NCBI GenBank assembly: GCA_947623505.1
Contig: CANQGT010000009.1
Span: 1 to 64,000, forward strand
From: an uncultured Clostridia bacterium
Lineage (GTDB): Bacteria; Bacillota; Clostridia; Oscillospirales; Acutalibacteraceae
Direction of reading: 5' to 3'
DNA: 64,000 nt
Shown here: piece by piece, positions 63,695 to 64,000 of the stretch
Numbering within the stretch: the stretch's first letter is position 1
How the letters are laid out: each line of letters starts with the position of its first letter
Program-made: the position numbers and the translations under genes
Notes under the pieces: generated by a model
What the model saw: only the letters and a program-made list of their open reading frames with translations
What the model was told of the DNA's origin: nothing
Database searches by the model: none

Positions 63695-64000
63695 ATGGCG
63701 CAGTTATGGAAAGGCAGATTTAAAAAAGAGCTTGCCAAGGAGACAAACGATTTCAATTCTTCGATAGGCTTTGACAGCCGAATGTATGAAGAGGATATAA
63801 CGGGCAGCATCGCTCACGCGCGGATGCTGGGCGACGCTGGGATAATCGAAAAGAGCGAAAGCGAAAAGATAACCGCCGAGCTTAAAAATATACTTGAGGA
63901 TATTAAAAGCGGCGCTTTGGAAATTGATTTGAACGCCGAGGATATTCACACATTCGTTGAGGGCGAGCTCACGGCGCGTTTGGGGCAGACGGGCAAACGC
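63695..64000 (+). CDS. argH: Argininosuccinate lyase, N-terminal part
   Basis: The gene runs off the window after 102 codons. The visible part begins MAQLWKGRFKKELAKETNDF and includes FDSRMYEEDITGSIAHARML and ADDIHTFVE-like EDIHTFVEGEL, the standard start of ArgH, which splits argininosuccinate to arginine and fumarate. GAGGTGG lies 6 nt before the ATG. It should share the argG promoter and operator. Confidence 0.95.
   Translation, partial: MAQLWKGRFKKELAKETNDFNSSIGFDSRMYEEDITGSIAHARMLGDAGIIEKSESEKITAELKNILEDIKSGALEIDLNAEDIHTFVEGELTARLGQTGKR

Noticed and set aside
1-64000. CRISPR array, prophage or restriction-defence island
   Set aside because: No regularly spaced repeats, cas genes, phage structural genes or restriction-modification genes were seen; the window reads as ordinary chromosome.

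Overview
The window looks like a chromosomal segment of an anaerobic, endospore-forming Clostridia-type Firmicute, probably an uncultured gut-type relative of the Oscillospiraceae/Ruminococcaceae. The pointers are sporulation genes (yqfC, yqfD, ylbJ), the Gram-positive division proteins SepF and DivIVA, a trimeric NADH/ferredoxin-type [FeFe] hydrogenase, parts of a Na+-pumping decarboxylase, the Ric factor YlbF, A/T-rich SigA-type promoters, and enzymes for uronates, pectin-like glycans, galactose and alpha-glucans. No prophage, insertion sequence, tRNA, rRNA or CRISPR array was seen. Most genes lie on the minus strand.

Layout from left to right. 0-4 kb: tmRNA with smpB, then recR-ybaB-dnaX read right to left, and a short SRP RNA just upstream of dnaX. 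4-7 kb: a flavin-reductase-like protein and the lemA/DUF2207 pair. 7-9 kb: uxuA and an SDR mannonate oxidoreductase. 9-12 kb: sporulation genes yqfC-yqfD, divergent from ylbJ. 12-16 kb: the hydCBA hydrogenase operon. 16-22.6 kb: HAD phosphatases, a YczE-like membrane protein, a lipoprotein, YdcF, a membrane-bound XRE regulator, nfo, rluD and lspA. 22.7-36.5 kb: one long collinear run miaB-ricF-mutS-mutL-miaA-hlyD-like-yggS-sepF-divIVA-ileS, with a clear promoter at its start and a terminator at its end. 36.7-39.2 kb: malQ and a probable spore-coat-like protein. 39-43.5 kb: pcrA, two Na+-pump subunits and a 44-residue membrane peptide. 43.6-47 kb: a GntR-controlled ABC exporter. 47.3-52 kb: a membrane-anchored glycoside hydrolase, a lipid kinase and galK. 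52-58.4 kb: a VTT-family membrane protein and the aromatic amino-acid operon tyrA-aroB-aroA-aroC-pheA. 58.9-64 kb: a Cro/C1 regulator, a GH28-like enzyme divergent from an FAD oxidoreductase, then argG and the start of argH.

Three intergenic stretches (6.8-7.1, 47.0-47.2 and 58.5-58.7 kb) carry copies of the same non-coding repeat. Its conserved part can fold into a three-way junction, with a changed tetraloop and a G-U pair between copies, and each copy ends against a different hairpin. This is the best candidate here for something undescribed. A second strong signal is an array of three arginine-repressor (ARG) boxes in front of argG. The promoter calls rest on reading -35/-10 hexamers with 16-18 bp spacing, not on experiment. 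Gene starts were chosen by ribosome-binding site, family length and overlap with neighbours, and several use TTG.
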